The position numbers and the translations under genes were made by a program. DNA of 64,000 bases from Maribacter hydrothermalis. Its GTDB lineage: Bacteria > Bacteroidota > Bacteroidia > Flavobacteriales > Flavobacteriaceae. The stretch spans positions 4,030,001 to 4,094,000 of the forward strand of contig NZ_CP018760.1 in assembly GCF_001913155.1 (NCBI RefSeq), written 5' to 3'. Below the pieces are notes generated by a model. That model had not been told where the DNA came from. It did no database searches and saw only the letters and a list, made by a program, of their open reading frames with translations. Shown here piece by piece: positions 61,109 through 64,000 of this stretch (the stretch's first letter is position 1; every line of letters begins with the position of its first letter).

Positions 61109-62266
61109 TTAATAAGCCATCTTTACAATTTTCTGTGCATCCTCTGGCATTAGAGCTTGACGTTCACCTAATTTCCAACCACGGTCAGTAAAACGTTTCG
61201 CAATTTCTTCAGCAGCACCTTCATAATCCTTGGTATAATCTGACAACTTTGTATCTATACCTAATTTATGAAAGAATGCCTCGGTTTTCTCTATTGCGGC
61301 ATAAGCCTTATCGTCAATACTACCTTCGGTAATACTCCAGACACGTTCACCATACTGCGCTAATTTTTCTTTTTTAGCTTCAAAATTGTATTTATAATGA
61401 CTTGGTGCAATAATTGCCAATGTACGTGCATGATCAATACCGAATAATGCAGTTAACTCATGACCCATCATGTGTACTGCCCAGTCACCAGGGACTCCTT
61501 TTTGAATTAATCCGTTCAACGCCATTGTACAACTCCACATGAAATCTGCAGCTGGTTTATAGTCCGTTGGATCTTTTAAAACTTTTGGTGCAACATCAAT
61601 TAATGTCTGTAAAATACTTTCTGCAAACCTATCTTGTAAAATTGCATCAATTGGGTATGTCATATACTGTTCTAATACATGTGTAAAGGCATCTGTAATA
61701 CCGTTTGCCAACTGACGTTCAGGAATAGATGTAATCACCTGTGGGTCAAGAATTGAAAACTCAGGGAACAATCCTGGTCCGCCCATCGCTAATTTTTCTA
61801 TAGTTTCCGCTCTCGTAATTACCGCGCCAGAATTCATTTCTGAACCAGTAGCTGGCAAGGTTAAAACCGTACCAAATGGCATCCCATTTTTTGTTTTAAT
61901 GTTTTTTGTTAAAATATCCCATGGGGTATCTCCATCAAAAACTGCTGCGGCAGATAAAAATTTAGTTCCGTCAATTACAGAACCACCACCCACTGCTAAT
62001 AAATAGGTGATTTTTTCTTCTTTAATAAGTTGTAAGGCTTCTATCAAAATAGCATACTCCGGATTTGCAGGAATTCCGCCAAATTCAATAACCTGTCTTC
62101 CAGACAATGCATTCATAACCTGGTCGTAGATTCCGTTTTTCTTAATACTACCGCCACCATAAAGCATTAGTACTTTTGCATCTTCTGGTAGTTCTTTGCT
62201 TAATTTTTCTATGGTATCCTTCCCAAAAATAATTTTTGTGGGATTTTTAAATTCAAAATTGTTCAT
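61109..62266 (-). CDS. Iron-containing alcohol dehydrogenase, YqhD-like
   Basis: This 385-residue group III alcohol dehydrogenase is YqhD/BDH-like. The NADPH-binding motif is AVGGGSVIDG (91-100). Metal ligands match the E. coli YqhD pattern with a two-residue offset: D192, H196, H265 and H279. YqhD reduces reactive short aldehydes such as acrolein and methylglyoxal with NADPH. It is the last gene of a probable operon that starts with the TetR regulator at the window end and ends at a strong terminator. It fits aldehyde stress defence. Confidence 0.93.
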   Translation of the reverse strand: MNNFEFKNPTKIIFGKDTIEKLSKELPEDAKVLMLYGGGSIKKNGIYDQVMNALSGRQVIEFGGIPANPEYAILIEALQLIKEEKITYLLAVGGGSVIDGTKFLSAAAVFDGDTPWDILTKNIKTKNGMPFGTVLTLPATGSEMNSGAVITRAETIEKLAMGGPGLFPEFSILDPQVITSIPERQLANGITDAFTHVLEQYMTYPIDAILQDRFAESILQTLIDVAPKVLKDPTDYKPAADFMWSCTMALNGLIQKGVPGDWAVHMMGHELTALFGIDHARTLAIIAPSHYKYNFEAKKEKLAQYGERVWSITEGSIDDKAYAAIEKTEAFFHKLGIDTKLSDYTKDYEGAAEEIAKRFTDRGWKLGERQALMPEDAQKIVKMAY

Positions 62267-62312
62267 TTTCTCTTTCTTTTAATTTTTATTGTTCACTTAC
62301 ATTTATGACTCG

Positions 62313-62945
62313 TTATTCAATAACGGTTACCAAATCTTTCATTGGTTTTCTAACCTTTGCTAAATTTATTAACCAATCTTCATTTTCATTTCTATAACCT
62401 AAAGGCAATAGCACTGCACTACGTAATCCTTTTTCACGTAATCCTAAAATTTTGTCTACCGCATCTGGATCAAAACCTTCAATAGGGGTTGCATCAACTT
62501 CTTCAAATGCTGCTGCCGCTATTGCTTGTGAAAAGGCAATGTATACTTGTTTTGCTGCGTGATTAAAGTTTTCTTCAGGATCTCGCTTCGGATACATTTC
62601 TAATAGCATTTTTCGATAATTTTCCCATCCTTTGTTCTTAAAACCACGAATTTCATTGGTTAAATCGAACATATAATTGATTCTGTCTTCGGTATAATTA
62701 TCCCATGCGGCGAAAACTAATAAGTGAGAACAATCTGTAATCATTGACTGGTTCCATGCTACTGGTCTAATTTGTTCTTTAATGTCCTGATTTTTAACCA
62801 CTATAATTTCAAATGGTTGTAAACCACTAGAAGTAGGAGCAAGGCGGGCAGCCTCTAAAATACGTTCTACTTTTTCTTCTGCTACCTTTTTTCCGTTCAT
62901 TGCCTTAGCGGCATATCTCCAGTTTAGCTTATCTAATAATTCCAT
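62313..62945 (-). CDS. Nitroreductase family NAD(P)H-dependent oxidoreductase
   Basis: This 210-residue FMN nitroreductase opens with MELLDKLNWRYAAKAMNGKK and has the FMN-binding segment LAPTSSGLQPFEIIVV (about residues 35-50). The late segment GLREKGLRSAVLLPLGYR is conserved. It is a paralogue of the nitroreductase at 57071. It lies 46 bases upstream of the YqhD-like gene and 16 bases downstream of the NAD(P)-binding gene, so it is the third gene of a TetR-led operon. Likely substrates are quinones, nitro-compounds or activated alkenes. Confidence 0.93.
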   Translation of the reverse strand: MELLDKLNWRYAAKAMNGKKVAEEKVERILEAARLAPTSSGLQPFEIIVVKNQDIKEQIRPVAWNQSMITDCSHLLVFAAWDNYTEDRINYMFDLTNEIRGFKNKGWENYRKMLLEMYPKRDPEENFNHAAKQVYIAFSQAIAAAAFEEVDATPIEGFDPDAVDKILGLREKGLRSAVLLPLGYRNENEDWLINLAKVRKPMKDLVTVIE

Positions 62946-62961
62946 GTTAATCGTTCTATAT

Positions 62962-63627
62962 TTAATTGCGTTTTGCTAATTTTTCTATATCGTTTGATGT
63001 TATGATAACATCGGTATTTCTTGTCATATTCGCTAAATTCAACATTGCCTGTGCAATACTTTCTGCATTAATGATTTTATATTTTTTCAACGGACCAATA
63101 AATAGCGGCTGAATTATTTTGAAGACTAACAACCCTATTTTTTCTAGCAATCTTCGTTCATTTCTTTCTCCTCCAATTAGGGAGGGGCGTAGTATTGATG
63201 TATTTGTTATACCCTTTTCTATAACGTCTTGCTCCATTTCGCCTTTTGTTCTGTTGTAAAAGACCTTACTTTTCTTATTAGCTCCCATTGCAGAAACTAC
63301 TATATAAGTTGAAATACCGTTTTCCTTCGACAATTTAGCTGCAGCTACAGGAATTCCATAATCAATAGCTCTATATAATTTTTTATTGGGTGTTTTCTTA
63401 GCTGTTGTACCTATACAACAATACACTTCGTCTGCGGTAAATTCCTTTTTAAATTGACCTAACTCTAAAAGATTACCTATATATTGTTGCACTTTATTCG
63501 GTAAACCTTCAATTCTGGATCTTGAAAATAACTTTATGGTTTGGTACCTGTTATCACGTATTAATTTATCTAACAATAACCCCCCTGTTAAACCGGTAGC
63601 TCCTAGTATTATGGCTGTCTTTTTCAT
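62962..63627 (-). CDS. HTATIP2-like NAD(P)-binding SDR
   Basis: This 221-residue atypical SDR resembles HTATIP2/TIP30 and YwnB-like proteins. The coenzyme loop is AIILGATGLTGGLLLDKL (from residue 5), and the YNRTKG segment (about 124-129) carries the SDR Tyr-x-x-x-Lys pattern. The central CCIGTTAKKTPNK and SILRPSLIGGERNE are typical of the family. It starts one base after the TetR gene stop, so the two are coupled. The reaction is unknown; carbonyl or quinone reduction is plausible given its neighbours. Confidence 0.9.
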   Translation of the reverse strand: MKKTAIILGATGLTGGLLLDKLIRDNRYQTIKLFSRSRIEGLPNKVQQYIGNLLELGQFKKEFTADEVYCCIGTTAKKTPNKKLYRAIDYGIPVAAAKLSKENGISTYIVVSAMGANKKSKVFYNRTKGEMEQDVIEKGITNTSILRPSLIGGERNERRLLEKIGLLVFKIIQPLFIGPLKKYKIINAESIAQAMLNLANMTRNTDVIITSNDIEKLAKRN

Positions 63628-63628
63628 A

Positions 63629-64000
63629 CTATTTGCAAACCTTTATACTGTTCCATGCGGCTTCGTACGCTTGTTGTAGCTCTTGGTCATTTAACTGAAT
63701 AGAGCCACGATTCTGTGCAATCATTAAAAATGAAAGTGGATTTATAGCATAGGCATATAGCATATAGTCGGATAATTGCTTAATAAGTCCTTCTTTTTTA
63801 CCACGTGCCCATAAATCCAATAAAGGTTGTAAATGTTTTATCCCTTCTTGTCTACTAGCCTCGTCTATCATTGGTGTGTTATCGCATTGAGCTAAAAAGG
63901 TGGCATAAGTACTTTCCTTTAGTTTAAATTGAGCAATGCGTTTCCAAATTATTTCAAAGCCTTTTTCAACTGGTAAATTCTCATCGTAAGTTGCAAAGGC
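63629..64000 (-). CDS. TetR-family regulator, C-terminal part (cut by window end)
   Basis: The frame is open from the window end at 64000 to a stop at 63629, giving 123 codons that lack the N-terminus. The sequence (GFEIIWKRIAQFKL, FLAQCDNTP, GKKEGLIKQLSDYML) is the ligand-binding C-terminal domain of a TetR-like regulator; the DNA-binding domain lies outside the window. An internal ATG at 63871 is not the true start. It heads an operon with the HTATIP2-like, nitroreductase and YqhD-like genes, which it probably represses. The family call rests on the fold pattern and position. Confidence 0.75.
   Translation of the reverse strand, partial: AFATYDENLPVEKGFEIIWKRIAQFKLKESTYATFLAQCDNTPMIDEASRQEGIKHLQPLLDLWARGKKEGLIKQLSDYMLYAYAINPLSFLMIAQNRGSIQLNDQELQQAYEAAWNSIKVCK

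Overview
The window is chromosomal DNA from a member of the Flavobacteriaceae (phylum Bacteroidota). The evidence is the AT-rich composition, exact matches to the Bacteroidota -7 promoter motif TAnnTTTG in front of several genes, a type IX secretion sorting domain on a giant surface protein, and families typical of this group: DUF5916, DUF4494, DUF6090, GreA/GreB-like factor, TonB receptor with carboxypeptidase-like domain, and LytS/LytTR regulator pairs. A marine genus such as Maribacter or Zobellia is a guess. I see no rRNA, tRNA, CRISPR, phage or transposase.

Layout. 1-2 kb: an AhpD-like protein and an AraC regulator. 2-8 kb: a 1804-residue four-module BspA-like surface protein, translationally coupled to a lipoprotein. 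8-13 kb: a DUF5916 barrel protein and a TonB receptor. 13-17 kb: Old Yellow Enzyme, OsmC, an NAD(P)-binding protein and a sugar-dehydrogenase-like lipoprotein. 17-21 kb: a TIM-barrel protein followed by a class IV aminotransferase, a nucleoside-hydrolase-like protein and a secreted esterase. 21-25 kb: cold-shock protein, then a J-domain/KTSC protein, a DbpA-like helicase and a zinc-ribbon SDR in a row. 25-35 kb: a BNR-repeat protein, then a tight TolC-MacA-MacB(ATPase)-MacB(permease)-LytS-LytTR operon. 35-43 kb: DUF1080 and Gfo/Idh proteins, GreA-like factor, large catalase, fasciclin lipoprotein, and a PhyH/TIM-barrel pair divergent from an AraC regulator. 43-51 kb: a second LytS/LytTR pair next to EF-hand, CotH, DUF6090, YHYH, YwqK-like and SCO genes. 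51-64 kb: reductases, dehydrogenases and nitroreductases with AraC and TetR regulators, a broken SDR gene, MarC, a short helicase-like protein and an EamA transporter.

How the genes work together. Much of the window looks like handling of reactive oxygen species, aldehydes and other electrophiles (AhpD-like, OYE, OsmC, catalase, Hsp31/PfpI-like protein, MDR reductase, aldehyde dehydrogenase, two nitroreductases, YqhD-like dehydrogenase), with a one-component regulator beside most groups. A second theme is cell-surface and efflux functions controlled by two LytS/LytTR systems.

The most interesting signal is a set of direct repeats (core CACTTAA) with a 21-bp period between the second LytS/LytTR pair and the EF-hand gene. 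The same kind of repeat recurs in front of the YHYH-YwqK-SCO operon, again exactly 35 bp from a -7-like element. This suggests one LytTR regulon covering EF-hand, CotH kinase, YHYH and SCO proteins, which may be an undescribed envelope system.
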